DNA of 64,000 nt. It comes from Protopterus annectens (taxonomy: Eukaryota > Chordata > Ceratodontiformes > Protopteridae). The notes beneath the pieces were generated by a model. It was not told where the DNA came from and did no database searches. It saw only the letters and a program-made list of their open reading frames with translations. Position numbers and translations under genes: made by a program. Location: positions 184,507,342-184,571,341 of the forward strand of contig NC_056732.1 of assembly GCF_019279795.1 (NCBI RefSeq). Reading direction: 5' to 3'. This document shows positions 33,887-49,600 of this stretch, piece after piece (position 1 is the first letter of the stretch; every line of letters begins with the position of its first letter).

Positions 33887-33916
33887 TTTGCTGTGTTCTT
33901 GGTTCCGATTTGTTCC

Positions 33917-34972
33917 ATGGCGGAGGAAGTGGTACAGAGCGAGTTCATAGACATCCCACAGGTGCTCAAAGCTTTAGATGAAAATGGGCCAGTTACCAGG
34001 GCTGAATTCAACAGAGTATTGGACATGTTAACGCAGTTAACAGAAGTTTTCAACACTAGTAAAACGGACACACTTTCAACGTTGCCAGGCAACCAGCAAC
34101 AGGGGCTGGAGTGGAAGAGAAGACGTATTTCCGGTGAACCCTTGCCAGCAAGCAGTGGCATTCAGTTTGGGTCTAGTATCCAGCAGGGCATTAGTAAACA
34201 TACAAACAAAGCAAACAATCAAGGTGCGAGTAATGTAGGTGACCGTAATAAGGACTTTAACTTCAATGCCTGGGCGGAACAACAGTTCTGGTTCAAACAA
34301 GGTACAGACAATACTGTTAACAACGCTGATATAGAACAAGACTTTAACACATTACGTGATAAGCTGTACACCTACAAAACGAACCAACTGGAAATAGACT
34401 ATTTAAAAGAATGTGTGAAAGTAGAAAGGGTTCCCAAAGGTTTAAGATGTTTTAAGTTTCCAAATAATGCTCAAAAAGGTACTGCATACTACAAGAAACT
34501 GTGTGACATTTTTAACCGTGCAGGAATTGAAATGTTGGAGGTTACGGTAGCAGAGTATGAAGCTAAGGCTGATGCTCTGCTTAAGGACTTAAATGGGTTG
34601 AATAACACATTAGTAAATGACAAGAACTTTCCTTCAGTGAAGTATAACTATGATAATATTTTCAATGAAGTAGACAGGTTCTGTGTTAAGATTGTGAACC
34701 GCAAGATACACAAATTAGAAAAGGATCTTAGAGAATATAGCGAAGGCATGGCTTACCCACTCCCAGTAAAGGCTAGATGGACTAACAACACTGTTACACA
34801 GCACAACAATGTCCATAGTTTTAATAATGATGACACGCAGGTTGACCTACCTAGAAGGAGTGAGAGACTAGAGGAAAAGGAAAGAAAGAACTCTCATCAG
34901 GATTTTATATTTCCCCCAGACAAATCAGGGGGGAGGGGGAGCAGATTCACAACGAGGAGATGGAACAAGTAA
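33917..34972 (+). CDS. PLE copy B ORF1
   Basis: I chose ATG 33917 (MAEEVVQSEF): the frame is open upstream, but that part is pseudo-LTR sequence. The 351-residue product has a polar N-terminus (a VTRAEFNRVLDMLTQL helix), an Asn/Gln-rich linker and a long Lys/Glu/Leu-rich central region with a PKGLR block, likely helical. It ends in a basic tail (GGRGSRFTTRRWNK). It is homologous to copy A ORF1. No named domain is recognised; an RNA-binding or oligomerising role is inferred from the helical core and basic tail. Its TAA overlaps the ORF2 ATG by 13 nt. Confidence 0.88.
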   Translation: MAEEVVQSEFIDIPQVLKALDENGPVTRAEFNRVLDMLTQLTEVFNTSKTDTLSTLPGNQQQGLEWKRRRISGEPLPASSGIQFGSSIQQGISKHTNKANNQGASNVGDRNKDFNFNAWAEQQFWFKQGTDNTVNNADIEQDFNTLRDKLYTYKTNQLEIDYLKECVKVERVPKGLRCFKFPNNAQKGTAYYKKLCDIFNRAGIEMLEVTVAEYEAKADALLKDLNGLNNTLVNDKNFPSVKYNYDNIFNEVDRFCVKIVNRKIHKLEKDLREYSEGMAYPLPVKARWTNNTVTQHNNVHSFNNDDTQVDLPRRSERLEEKERKNSHQDFIFPPDKSGGRGSRFTTRRWNK

Positions 34973-37308
34973 CCCAGATCAGTCATGCTATGCCCGACCA
35001 TGAGAGTTGTGTACCTTTGGATTCACCTCCTATTACCCCCACCAGTTACACGGTGACCACGGATAATAATTTTACTGTTTATAATTTTACTGATTTAAAG
35101 ATAACGAAGGAACATTTTAACTTATTTACAAGAGGTATGCATTTTATACCAGCACGATCATTTAATCTTGAAAAAGAACTGATAGATCTTAAAATGTTTG
35201 TTAGGCAATTGAATTTGTCTCTATACTTCCAGGGTCAACCCTGTCAAGGTGACATACTTACTAGAAAGAGTACCTTTAACTTTCCCACACACTCCTCCAC
35301 TAAGGTGTTTGAAGAATTGGTGGAAAGAGATCTAAGAGCTATTGGCATTAGACAACCTGCTGCAGGTCCCCAGAATCTAAGTTTGAATGAAACACACATA
35401 ATCATGTTTTTAAAAGAAGAAGGGTGTAGAGTAATGAAACCAGATAAAGGAGGGGGCTTAGTTTTGATGCACAATATAGACTATGATGCGCATATTTACA
35501 ACATGTTACAGGATGTTGGGCATTATGGCTTGATATCAACAAATGAGCAACACATAGCATATTCCAAAATTAACTATCTATTAATGGACCACCTTTTACA
35601 AGGAGCCATTAATGAAAAGCTATATAATTACTTGTTTTCAGCCAAACCAAGAATCCCAGTAATTTTTGGTATTCCAGAGACTCACAAAGGACTGAACCCT
35701 TTAAAATTCAGACCAATAGTTTCTGGTGAAGGAAGCATCACTGAACCTTTGGGGAAATTTATTGACTACATCCTCAAACAGTTTGTTACATCACTAAGCC
35801 ACATATGCAAAGATTCTTGGGACTTCCTAAAGGGTATGGGATCCCATTTGTAACACCCAGACCTTTTAATGGTAACTATCGATATAGTGCAACTATTCCC
35901 CAGTATACCACATTTGACAGGTCTAGATTGGTTCAAAGACGTTTTGGTCAAAGAAGCCAATCTTGGTGCCAATGTTGTGAATTTGCTAGTTGAATTCATG
36001 GATATTGTGTTAAACAATAATTTCATCTGTTTTATTGGTGAAATTTACAAACAGAAATTGGGAGCTGCAATGGGGGCTTCTTGTGCCTCTTTGTATGCGA
36101 ACATTGTATTGCACAAATGGGAACAGACTTTCATATTTGGCACAGACTGGGTGAAACACATTAAACACTATGTTAGATACCTGGATGATATATGTTTGTT
36201 ATGGCATGGAACAGAGGTGGATTTTCAGAAATTTGTAAATTACATTAACTCCACCACTTCCTTTTTGACCTTTACACACTCTGTCAGTAACACTAGTTTG
36301 AACTATCTAGATGTAACTATAATCAAGGATTTCACCAATGGCAAGTTTGCTTCAAGAGTATACAGGAAACCCTCATATTCTAATTCTTACCTACACTTTC
36401 GCAGTAGTCATCCTTTCTATCAAAAGAAAGGAATTATCAAAGGGCAACTAATCCGTGCTTCTAGAATGTGTAGCACTGCGGAATACTTCTCAAACGAGGT
36501 TAGCTTTTTAGAAGAGAAATTTTGTGAAAGGGGCTACCCGGCCAAACTAATCAAGAATTTGGTCATGGAAATTTCAGCATGTGGAGAAGAAAAATACACA
36601 CCACTTTTAAGATGCATGTTACCGCAAGTGGATAACTTGCATAAGAACACCCAGCAGCTAGAACAAACTAGCAATTCTGACCTGATAGAGGAAACGATAA
36701 CAAGGTATTGGCCAGTTCTTACATTGCATGATGATTTTTCAACAAAGGTTCCAACTAAACCCACATTTGTTAGATGCAGGGGTACTAACATGAAAGAGCT
36801 ATTTGAAAGAAAAGAAATGACGAATACCACTGGTAGTAGATCCACGAAAGGAACTTATAAATGTGAAATGTGCAAACAATGCACTGCTATGTTGAATGAT
36901 CATAGTATATACATCCCATCTAGGAAATATCTATTCCGGTCTAATGGGTATTTAAACTGCAATGCAAAATATGTTGTATATTTAGGCTCATGTATAAAAT
37001 GTCAAAGTTTCTATATTGGGAAAACAGAAAGGACTCTAAAGAGAAGAATTTATGAGCATTTCTACGATATTTCCAAGAAAAAGGAGACCAATGCTTTTTA
37101 TAAACACTCTTTGTCCTGCCCAGATATGGAAATCAAGTTCATTGTGTTAGACCAGATAACACCCGACAAGAGAGGGGGTGACTGGGAGACTAAATTGGAA
37201 TATAGGGAGCTTATATGGCAACTAAGACTGGATGCAGCTAAATGGCCAGGGTTAAATGACTACACAAATTTAAGTAGTGTTTTAAAACTAAGAAGAGCTA
37301 AGTTATAG
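34960..37308 (+). pseudogene. PLE copy B ORF2: RT and GIY-YIG endonuclease with one in-frame stop
   Basis: The frame starts at ATG 34960 (MEQVTQ), overlapping the end of ORF1 in the -1 frame. It is open to 37308 except for a TAA at 35851-35853, just before RT motif A. Visible landmarks: DKGGGLVL; motif A TIDIVQLFPSIP; motif B KLGAAMGASCAS; YLDD at 36178-36189; CEMCKQC cluster; GIY-YIG region with FYIGKTERTLKRRIYEH and LEYRELIWQLRLDA. Length (782 positions) is close to copy A. The short stretch around the stop aligns poorly, so a local indel pair rather than a single point change is possible. All catalytic motifs remain. Confidence 0.93.
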
Positions 37309-37767
37309 CATACAGCATTTAGTAAGAGATTATCAACATTACTTATTTGTATGAAATTATTTGTATTTTATATTTATATTTATTCTGAGTATAGGGAATA
37401 TAATCTATGTAATAACGTTTGAACACTTAATACTTGATTATTATTTTTATTTTTAATTCTTGTATTTTTAACATTTGATTTTTATCTATTACTATTTATT
37501 ACTCACATCATTTATTCGTGGTACCCCGTTGTGATATTTATTGCACACTAAACAGTGATATAAGAATCAATCACTACAAATGTGGTTTCATGGGACATTA
37601 TCATATAACAATATTTATTTATTTATACACAAATGCTTTGTGATTTTTCAAATGACATATCTTTTAAATAACATATTTTTCAACTACAACATATTTAACA
37701 AAAGGTATTTTATTTAGGATTTTATGTATTTCATACAACATCTTGCTCTTTAATTTTAAATTGGTCA
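37309..37767 (+). other. PLE copy B 3' untranslated region
   Basis: AT-rich sequence between the ORF2 stop and the right pseudo-LTR; no frame or motif seen. Confidence 0.7.
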
Positions 37768-38077
37768 CCAATTAATTTTAATTGTAGCTTGACTGGTTTT
37801 AATTAACAAAGCACATGATCTCATTAAGAGACTTACAAATAAGGTTGTTCTGCCCTGCATTTTTATCTTGATAAAGCTCAGTATTGCACTGAGCGAAAGC
37901 GCTTGAGAGAAGGATTTGGAGAAATTTATGTTGTGTGTTTGAGAGAAGGACTTGGAGAAATTTATGTTGTGTGTTTGAATAAACTTTTTGTGGGGATTAC
38001 CTTTGGCTTCATCGCTGTTTCTTGCTGCTCTTTGCTGCCTTGGATTATACTTTTCACTTGGTCTTGGTTTCAAGCTT
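37768..38077 (+). repeat. PLE copy B right pseudo-LTR
   Basis: 310 bp matching 33614-33886. It carries a perfect-length 36-bp tandem duplication (37905-37940 and 37941-37976, one base difference) absent from the left copy, and one extra T in a CTCTTTGCTGC stretch. Confidence 0.93.
37868..37904 (+). ncRNA. Hammerhead-like motif, copy B right
   Basis: Identical core to the left copy: TTGATAA, 7-bp stem II, GAAA (37895-37898), GCGCTT ending at 37904. The 36-bp tandem duplication begins at the next base. Confidence 0.65.
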
Positions 38078-38091
38078 AGTGCTGTGAGTAA
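38078..38091. repeat. PLE copy B target-site duplication (right)
   Basis: AGTGCTGTGAGTAA, identical to 33577-33590. Confidence 0.93.
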
Positions 38092-38769
38092 CACAAGAAA
38101 CAAAAGGCACCACACACTGCCCAGTCTGCAGATGACCCTACAGATGGGAGTTTCCTCAAAAACATAGCACTGTCATGACAGGTATTAAAACATGTATACC
38201 AGCCATATACAGACACACCCTGTTAAACCAACATTACTTCAAATGCAGAATAGCAACACTTCTGTAGTCATGTCAGGCACATCCCCCTCCTGTGTGTTGG
38301 TCTGTTTCCACAGTGTATGTTGTTAGAGGTAAATCTCAAATCCATCTGTGATGCTGTTTTATGAATACCAGATCTAGGTCCTGCTCACAGCGAATGAAAA
38401 GGCCCAACACCAACATGATGTTCCTAGATATTGGAGTGTGTTTCCATGCAATTGGCTATGGGAATGTTACCACAGCTGCTCCACATGCAATCAGCTAGAG
38501 GAATGCTGCAATTCGTGCAGAGGTCATCAGCTGACCATAAGCATCACTTACAAAACACATGCTGCTGCATAAGCAAAGCAGGTGTAGTTCTCCACATCCA
38601 CCAGAAAGTGAATGAGAGAGATAGAGAGACAGAGACAAAGTAAGTCAGGAAGGGAGTAGGAGAGTAAAACCTAAGCATGTTTGTGTCACTCATCTACCAG
38701 TACAGGGTTTCAAACTCCTGACTAACTATGTATTGCTATCACATAGGTTCATAGGTTCATAGATTTGTA
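38092..38769. other. Unassigned sequence right of PLE copy B
   Basis: No gene recognised; same TG/CA-rich texture as 28-33 kb. Confidence 0.4.
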
Positions 38770-38855
38770 CTAGGCTAACTGCCCGATTCAAACCCTGTAC
38801 CTTGTGTTTGTAAGGCAAACACCTTAACCATTAGGCCACCCTCCCAACCAATGTC
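38770..38855 (-). repeat. tRNA-derived SINE head
   Basis: On the minus strand an excellent A box (TGGCCTAATGGTTAAGG) and B box (GGGTTTGAATC) stand at tRNA spacing, with an anticodon-stem-like GTTTG/CAAAC hairpin between. The acceptor stem is not conserved, so this is a SINE head rather than a functional tRNA. Confidence 0.75.
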
Positions 38856-41700
<2,845 letters not shown>

Positions 41701-43634
41701 GAGGGCAGTGTGTGTGCATGGGCCATAACCCATTCATCTAGAGGTAGACACACCATATGCAGGTGCACACAGGTTTATATTCCACAGGTACTTGTATACA
41801 ACTGCTAGATGACTACTGCCTTGTACAGTCATGTTGCACAGCTAACACTTGCACCACAGTCTGTAATGCTGATGGATACCAGTGGCTAATTTCTACAGTG
41901 AGTGACATTTACACATCATGTGGTTGTAGCCATTTGGCTGTGTGCTGGGTGGGACAGGCCTCATGAAGGAAGGCTCATTTTCACTGTCACTCTCTTCCAC
42001 ACATCTATGTGTGTCTACGTTTAGAATATTATAGTGTGTTGTCCTTGGATATATGTCTGTATTCCTATCCAATGTGTGTGTGCAAAGCATGACTGGTGCA
42101 TACTGAGGAGTGTATGCACTAACATCTGCAACTGTTGGATATGTATGGTCCACTGTTGTTTGCAGACATGGGCTTCATTTATGTGTGTGAACATGCCCAG
42201 AATGACCTTTCAGTATGTTGTTGTCTGACATTTCCTTCATTTCTCTAAGTGTGTGAGCATGCCCAGTATGCCCTTCTGTATTGAATGTGTGGATCCATTT
42301 CAGGTAGTTTGCACTCCAGTGCAGACTTTTGTGTTCTACACCTACAGGTAGAAACTGTTTCTGCAGGAAATCTGTAATATGGGGTCAAACTGCGGAAGGG
42401 ATAGTGTGTACTGTAAGTGATTGTGTCTGTGCTGCTTCTACTACATGGTACTGGTGTTAGCAGAGATATTCAGACATGTGTACTGTTATACACTGCAATG
42501 ATTTATGTCCTCAGGTACTGTCAGGTGGACATTCTTGCTCACAGTGATGTCATGGGGAACACAAGGGTGAATGCAGCTGTGTCCAGTATTGTTGGCAAAC
42601 GCCTACATATTCATGGAAAGTTATGCCATTTTGGAGGGGGAGCTGCAGACACTTGCTGTTGGGTCTGTGTATCCAGTTCAGCACCTTGGTACAGTGCTGG
42701 CAGAGGATCCCATACTTGTACATCCATCAGCATGACAGTATGGCCTCATCTTGCTGTGGCAATACCTCACAGCTGTGCAGATTCAAACAGGTTACCTAGA
42801 GGCAGAGGTCATAAGTCAGGACATTACCCCTATTGTGGTGTACAGGCAGGTTTGTAGTCACCCATTTCTGTGCTTGCAGCCAGGGATAGTGTGTGCACAC
42901 AGCTGTGTGTTGGACATTGCACATTCCATGTTGCCCATGCTCCCACCCCCCTCTATTATTCTATCCTCTTACATACATTATGCAAACATTCTCTGATACT
43001 TTCCCTAAGGTTATCACCTCATCACAGCTGTGTTTTGGTGTTGGTCCACAGTTCCTGCAGTGGGACATGGTGGACATGTTACTGTGGTTTGTCCACATGG
43101 CCTTGCATATGTCTTATGTGGAGTGTGTTATGTTGTTATTTGGGAGTCCATGACATTGCATATATTGGCAGTATGAGTGAGACACAGGCCTTTGGCAGAG
43201 GCCTGTTGGCCATTTGGTGGTGATGCAGGCCAGCTGTGGCAGGCCATTGCATTCTGTCTTAGACTGCCATGCAGTATATTCCCTTGGGGAGACAGGGTAG
43301 ATGTGCTATGTGTTCATGCCAATACTTTCTATCAGTATTGATCAGGTGGTATGGATGTTGGCAGGGTGCTACTTACAGCAAGGGACACACCTGCATGGGA
43401 TACCTGCATTGCATGCTGCATTCTTTTGCTGTTGCCATACACAGGTGGGGGTCATATTGTACCCATTCCCAACTGCAGGGATATGACCAGAGTGGTACCT
43501 GTGGGTGGTGTTTGGGTGAGCTGCGTGCATGTGTGCTATGGACACTACTTGTATCTGACTCACAGATATGCATGGGGCATTCCAGGTATGCTGGCTTGTG
43601 CAAGGACATCAGCTGTTTCCCAATGATAATGTCC
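41701..43634. other. Unassigned TG/CA-rich sequence
   Basis: Several 60-213-codon frames are open, but they show no motif and probably reflect the loss of stop-rich words in TG/CA-rich sequence. Confidence 0.4.
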
Positions 43635-46600
43635 ATCTTTCAGGGGGACATTTTCCCCCATCCTTTTACAAGGTTATGCAGCTGTTTTATATGGGGAAGT
43701 TTTTCATCATTGGGGGTTTATGCATCCGAGGGGCTGGCCCCCGGTCCCTTGATCATCGCCACTTTAAAAATTGAAAAACCCAACCCTAAAAAACCATACC
43801 TGCATTTTGCACTGCTAAAATTTACCTCCCCTTTGGGCACCCGGTACGGCCCAGGTTTTAATATCAAACATTTACCATGTTACACAGTTGGGGGCACCAT
43901 TTCTTGTTAAAAGGGGTTTGGGGGCACACCTGTTTTTTACTTTTCACATTTTGGGGGCCACCTCACTTTCCAATTTCTTCTTCTTATTATACCCATTTCA
44001 TTTTTCCCTAATATCACTACAAGGGGCTTGTTTGTTTTAAGTTCCTGAAAGTTTTGACTTTCCCCTTTAAAACCCCCCCTCCCTGCTTATGTAGTTGTTT
44101 GTGTATGGGGGGGTTTCCCATGGCATATTCAGAGGTTAGCACAGCCTTTGGGTTTGTTCCCTTTGTAGCGGAACTTTTGGGGATTAAACCCCCCCTGACG
44201 GGCATGGTTTCTTGGAAGCATTGGTTTGCAGGTTTTTCACCATTTCTACGTATTATGGTGAAAGATTTGAAGTCTACTCCACAAAGGGCACACTGCTGGA
44301 TCCCGTTCACCCCTAAATTCCCCTTGCTGCCCCATAAAAGGGGCATAAATTTCCCAAAAAAAAACTCCCAAAAATCCCAAAGGGCCCCTTTTTTGCTTTT
44401 CAAAATGCATTTTTTGTTCGGCTCTCTGGGAATTCCCCAAAAAAATTTAGAAACACACCTTTCAATACACATTTTAAAACACCTTAAATTGAAAAATTTT
44501 TTAAAATTTAAATGGTTCCCAATCCCCACAAAATTTTAACAAAATGATTTAAATAAAGGGAAAAAAAAAAATTTGGGGAACATAAAATACGTTAATCTGG
44601 ATTCCAAAAAAACTTTATCAAATGTTAAAACCAAGAAAAACAAAAAAAATAAAACATCCTTACAAGGCTCTTTAATTTTAATGAAATTCTCATTTTTATT
44701 GGGAACCCCCCTTCATCAGGGGAAAAGCAATCAACCAAAAACCAAACCCTGAAAATATAACTTACAATATAACACACCCCCACCTAATTGAATAATTTTT
44801 TTTTCGGGTCTTTTAAAAAAACTTTTCCCAAAATGGAAAAAATTTTTTAAAAAGTTTAAAGTAATTTTTTTGGGTTTTAATTTTTTTTTAAAGGGGGTCC
44901 CAAAAAATTTTTAAAAAAAAATTAAAAAAAAATAAAAAAATTTTAAAATTAAACATCTGGTTTTGATAAAGACCTTTTTTTATTCCACTAAAATGCTTGA
45001 GTAAAATTGTAGTTTTAGTAAAATTACCATTTTTTTGATCAAAACTAGAGGAAAAATAAAAGCCCCTGTGAAAATGTTAAGCCGGGAGGTTTCCATGCAA
45101 TGGCCCTGGGCACCCTTTGTTTGTTCCCTTTTCCAAAAAAAGGCTTGACTTTTTGAAAAAAAAAAAACCTGCCCAAAATTTGTTCTGAATTTTTTTTTAA
45201 AATAGGGCTGTACCTGTAACTTAATTGCTTTTTTTTCCCTTTCAGTCCCCTTTTCCACTTAGGTGTTTAAATCTGCATCGTCCGGGTTATCTGAATGATT
45301 TTATACAGCTGCGATATTGACTATTTAACTGCCTAAATTTTTAACCAAAAACAAGCATTAGGTTGCTTAAATTTCACCCATTTGGGGGGTTTGTCCTGTG
45401 AAACCTTCCCTTTTCCCAACTTTAAATGAACCCCCCCTACCATTTTTGGGTTAAACCCTAATTTAAATATTTTTTTCAGGGGGTTCTCAATTTAAGGGTT
45501 TTTTTGAGTTAATAAAATTTTTAATTTTTTGGTTTTACCTTAAAAAAAAGCACATAAAACTTTCAGAAAATTGGGGCAAAAATTTACCTTAAATTTTTTG
45601 CTCTCCCCTTCTAAAATCCCCCCCCCAAAATTAAAATTTTTACACTTTATTAAACAACCATTTTTTCGGGGTTTTGGTTTTTTCCAAAGGTTTTAGATTA
45701 TCCCCTTTTAATTTAGGGGGTTTTCTGGATCCATTAAATTTTTGGTTTTCAAAGGCCCAGTTTTTTAAAAATTTTCTTAAATGGGGAATATTTAAAGTTA
45801 AAAATTATAGTAATGTATTTTAGTCCAACCAGCATTTTTTTTAAGATAAAACTTTAAAAAAATTAATTATAACTTTTTTTTTTAAGGTTAGGGAACCCCT
45901 TTTTTAAAAAAACTGGAAAAAGTAATTTATGTTATTGTCAAAAACCCATTCTACTTATTTTTCCCCCCCCATTTTTGAGGTGGGCCCTGAAAGTGAAAAA
46001 AGGGTTTTAGGTTTTTTCGGGGTTTTTAAATACCCACTTTTTTTTTCTAATCCTTCCCTCAATTTAGGATAATTCTATTTTACTTAAAGGGGGACAAAAT
46101 TGGGTTGTTAAATGAAATTTTAATTTCCCACATTTATGTAAAAAATTTCTCCAGGCCTCTTAAAAATTATTTTGGGTTTAAACTCTTTTTGGGGAAATAA
46201 AAAGGATTTAAATGAAAACCGGGTTTACCCCCCGGGGACCCCAAAAATTTCCCTTTGGGGTTTACCCTAAATAAGGAAATTGAAGGAAATTCTAATTTCC
46301 CCGAAATTCTTTGTCAAGGGGGAAAATTCTTAACTGCCCTACCCCCAAGGCTTATGTGGGTTTGGGAAAAAAATTTTTCTAAATGGTTAATTGTGTCAAA
46401 AAAAATCCCTTTTGTGTTCCAAAAAGGAATATTTTGTTAGCCCTTTTCTTTTTAAGGGTTCTATCGTCAAAAAAAGGGGAAGTTAACTTTTTTTTTAAAA
46501 TGGTCTATTATTATTAGTTTTTTTTTTGGGGACCCAAAAATAAATTTTCATCCATTTTGCATGTAAAAATTTTCCCCCTTAATCCTTGTGGGGTTTTTCC

Positions 46601-49600
46601 CAATGGGGTTTAAAAATTTCCTTTATTTATTGGGCCCCCTTTTTATTTTTACCATGATTTCTCTTCTTTTTTTAGCCCTCATTCTTATAGTGTACCTTTA
46701 TTTTTTCAATTTGCCTCTCATGTACTTCAAATTCTTTCCTTTTTTTTTTGGGTGTTCTACCCGTTTTGGTTTTTAGGCCAAACTAATTCTTCACTTTTCA
46801 AAAAAGGGAAAGTTAAAGGGGATTTCCTTAAAAATTTTGATCACTTTTTTCATTCCCATATAATCTTTAACTTTCTAGTGAAAAATTTTGCTTAATTTCT
46901 CAAAATGGGCGGGGGAAAGGGGGAATTTGGAAAGTTCTTGTTATCCATTTTTTATTTCCTTTAAAGTCCCCCCTTTTTTTGAAAAAATTTTCGTAAATAG
47001 TAAAAATTTTTAAGTTTTAACTCTTTCACCATTTTCCCCCCTTCCCTTCTTCCTGTTTTTTGGGTTTTTTTGGGGGCTTCGGGTTAAGTTTTTGATGGAA
47101 TTCTTGGATCAAGGATTTTTTCCCCAAAAGGTTGGGGGTTTTCCTTTGACCCTTCTATATTTTCGTTTTTTTGGCCCCTTTTGGGGTTTATTTTAGCCTT
47201 CCCCAATCAATCCCCCTCAATTTTCAGTTGCCCCCTTTTAGGGTCTTTACCATTGGTGGGGGGGGCCCTTTAAAAATTTTCCCCGTCATGCCCTTTAATC
47301 CCTGTTGATTTTTCCTTATGTTTAAGTTTAAAAAGCATAATCTCCCCCTCCAAATTTTATTTTAATCAAGTCTTTTTGCCGGTAATTCGTTTTTCAAAAT
47401 AATGTCTATTGGATTGATTTTAAAAAAATAGCCCCAAATTTTAAAAGGTTTAAAAAAAGTGATTTTAAATGTGTGGGGAAATCCTTCTCCAGCCCTCTAA
47501 TTAAGCCTAACCCTTTGGCCAATTTTTAAGATGCTTCTAGTGAACCTGGTTGTTCGAATTTTTGTTGAAAAATTTAAACCGGGTTGCAAAAAAAAACCCC
47601 CCTTTTTTGTTCATCTTTTTCTTGTTGTAAATTTAAATCCCTTTGGTTGCATGGTAGGGTTGGTTTTTTTCCCTTTTAAAAACTTTTCCCTTTTTTAAGC
47701 TAAATTTGTTTTGTTAACATTCCTTGAGTCCGTTGTTATCATCCCATGGGGACATTAAATTCCCATATTATTTAGTTTTTCCATTTGGGGTTTTCCCAGG
47801 ACATTTTCCCCCCAACGTTATAGGGTCAACCTTTGGGTTTAAATAACCCTAAATTTGTTTGTCCCCCCTTTTGAGTCAGCCAAAAAAGGCCCCCTTTCCT
47901 TAAAAAAAATTTGCCCTCCTTGCTGGGGCTTTTGGAGGTTTTAATTTTTGGATAAACTACCCTTTGGGGGAAAAACCCAAAAAAAAAATTTTTAAAAAAA
48001 TAATGAGAAAACTTTTTTGGGCCCCCCTTCCGGGCCTTTAATAATTTTTTTCAAAAGTCTTTTTCTAAAAAAATTTTAAAAATGGAAAAATTTTGTTTGT
48101 TTATTTTTAAAGGGTTTTTTTTTTTTTTAAAAGGGTCCAAAAAAAAAAATTAAATTTGAAAAAATAAGTAAAAAATAAAATTTAAAAAAATTTTTAAAAA
48201 TTTAAAAAACTAAAAAGGGTCTTTAAAGCCCTTTTTTAATTTTTTAAAACCCATCCAATTTTAAATTAAAAATTGATTTTTAAAAAATTTCCCAAAACGG
48301 GTCAACGTTTTAAAAAATTAGAAAAATTGTGAAGGTTTTTTTTAAGCTGAATCAATCCCTTTTATTTGGAACAAATTAACCAAATGATTGGGGGGACCGT
48401 TGAACTAAAACCAAAAAAAAAGGGTTTAACATTTAAAATGTTTCATTTTCCTCTTTGCTTTGTTCCTTTGGTTAAAAATGTTGTAATTTTTACTTAAAAA
48501 CATCCCTTTTAAACCCCAATTATATTTTTAAAATTTGCCTTTAAAATTTTTCTTTTTTCCCCAATTTTTTTGTTTTTTTTTTTATTAAATTTGTATGGGT
48601 TTGAAAATTTTTTGGGGGGTATTTTTTTCCAAAAAAAATTTGGGAAAGGGTTTTTAAAAAAAAATTTTAAAAAACCAAAAAATTCCCTTTTTTAAATTTT
48701 TTAAAAATTATTTCTAAATTTGAAAAAACTTGGGTTTTTTAAAAAGGGTTTTTGGGACAAAAAAAACCCCATTTTCTTTGGGTTTTCAAAAAAATAATAA
48801 AAAAAAAATTTTTCTGGTTTTTGGGGGGGGTTTTAAAATTTTTTGAACAAATTTATTTTTTTTAAAAATTTTAAAAAACCCTTGAAAACCCTTTTTGGTT
48901 TTAGGTTAAATTTTTAAATTTTCTGGGCTTTTTAGTTTTTTGGGTTTTTTAAAAAATTTTTTAAACAAATTATTTTAAAATAACCCTTTTTTCCCAATAT
49001 CAAAAAAAAATTTTTTTTAAAAAACCCCCCAAAAATTTTTGGATAAAAAGGTAAAGGTTTTCGGTTTGGGGAAAAAACCAAAATTAAAAAAAAAAAAATT
49101 AAAAGGGAAAAAAATTTAAAATTTTTTAACTTTCCCAAATTTTAAAAAGGGGAACGTTAAAAGGGGAAAAAAAATTTGAAAAAAAAACCGGGGGGGAAAT
49201 TTTTTTCCGGGAAAATTTAAAACTTTGACCTCTTTAAACCCTAACAAAATGGGAAAAAAAAGGGGGGAAAGGGAAATTTGCCCTTTTTTTAAAAACCAAA
49301 CTTTGGAAACGGCATGTTTCCCAGTGATTTCCGGGGAAAATTTTGGAAAATTTTTTAAAAGGGTTTACCTTAAAACTTAAACCAGGGGAACCTTGGAAAC
49401 TCGGAAATTAAGGAACCCGGCGGGGTAAAAAGATAAAAAAAAAAATGGGAAAACCCAAATTGGGGGAAATGGGGGAAAAAAATTTGGAAGGGGTTTTGGG
49501 GTTTTTCCCTTTTTAAAAAAAGGGTTTTTTGGGTATGGAAAAAAACAGGTGGGGTTTTTGGGGAAAAAGGGGAAAAAAATTTTGGAAAAAGGACTTTTGG

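Larger units (their letters stand above)
33577..38091 (+). mobile_element. Penelope-like element, copy B (plus strand, direct pseudo-LTRs)
   Basis: The copy is bounded by exact 14-bp duplications AGTGCTGTGAGTAA (33577-33590 and 38078-38091). After a 22-nt unique stretch comes a 273-bp pseudo-LTR, ORF1, ORF2 (one in-frame stop), a 3' region and a second pseudo-LTR of 310 bp in the same orientation. Pseudo-LTR flanking is characteristic of Penelope-type elements. The two repeats differ by a 36-bp tandem duplication, one extra T and some ten substitutions. It is homologous to copy A but clearly a different subfamily. Confidence 0.94.

Noticed and set aside
33749-33916. Upstream ATG extension of PLE copy B ORF1
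   Set aside because: The extra 56 codons are pseudo-LTR sequence and have no counterpart in copy A; ATG 33917 begins the conserved product.
38770-38855. Functional tRNA gene
   Set aside because: A and B boxes are good but the acceptor stem does not pair and the anticodon loop is irregular; a SINE head fits better.
43269-43910. 213-codon plus-strand frame
   Set aside because: Its 3' third runs into the low-quality block and no motif is visible.
44017-44539. Opposed 160-170-codon frames
   Set aside because: They lie in the homopolymer-rich low-quality block and are made of Lys/Phe/Pro/Gly runs.
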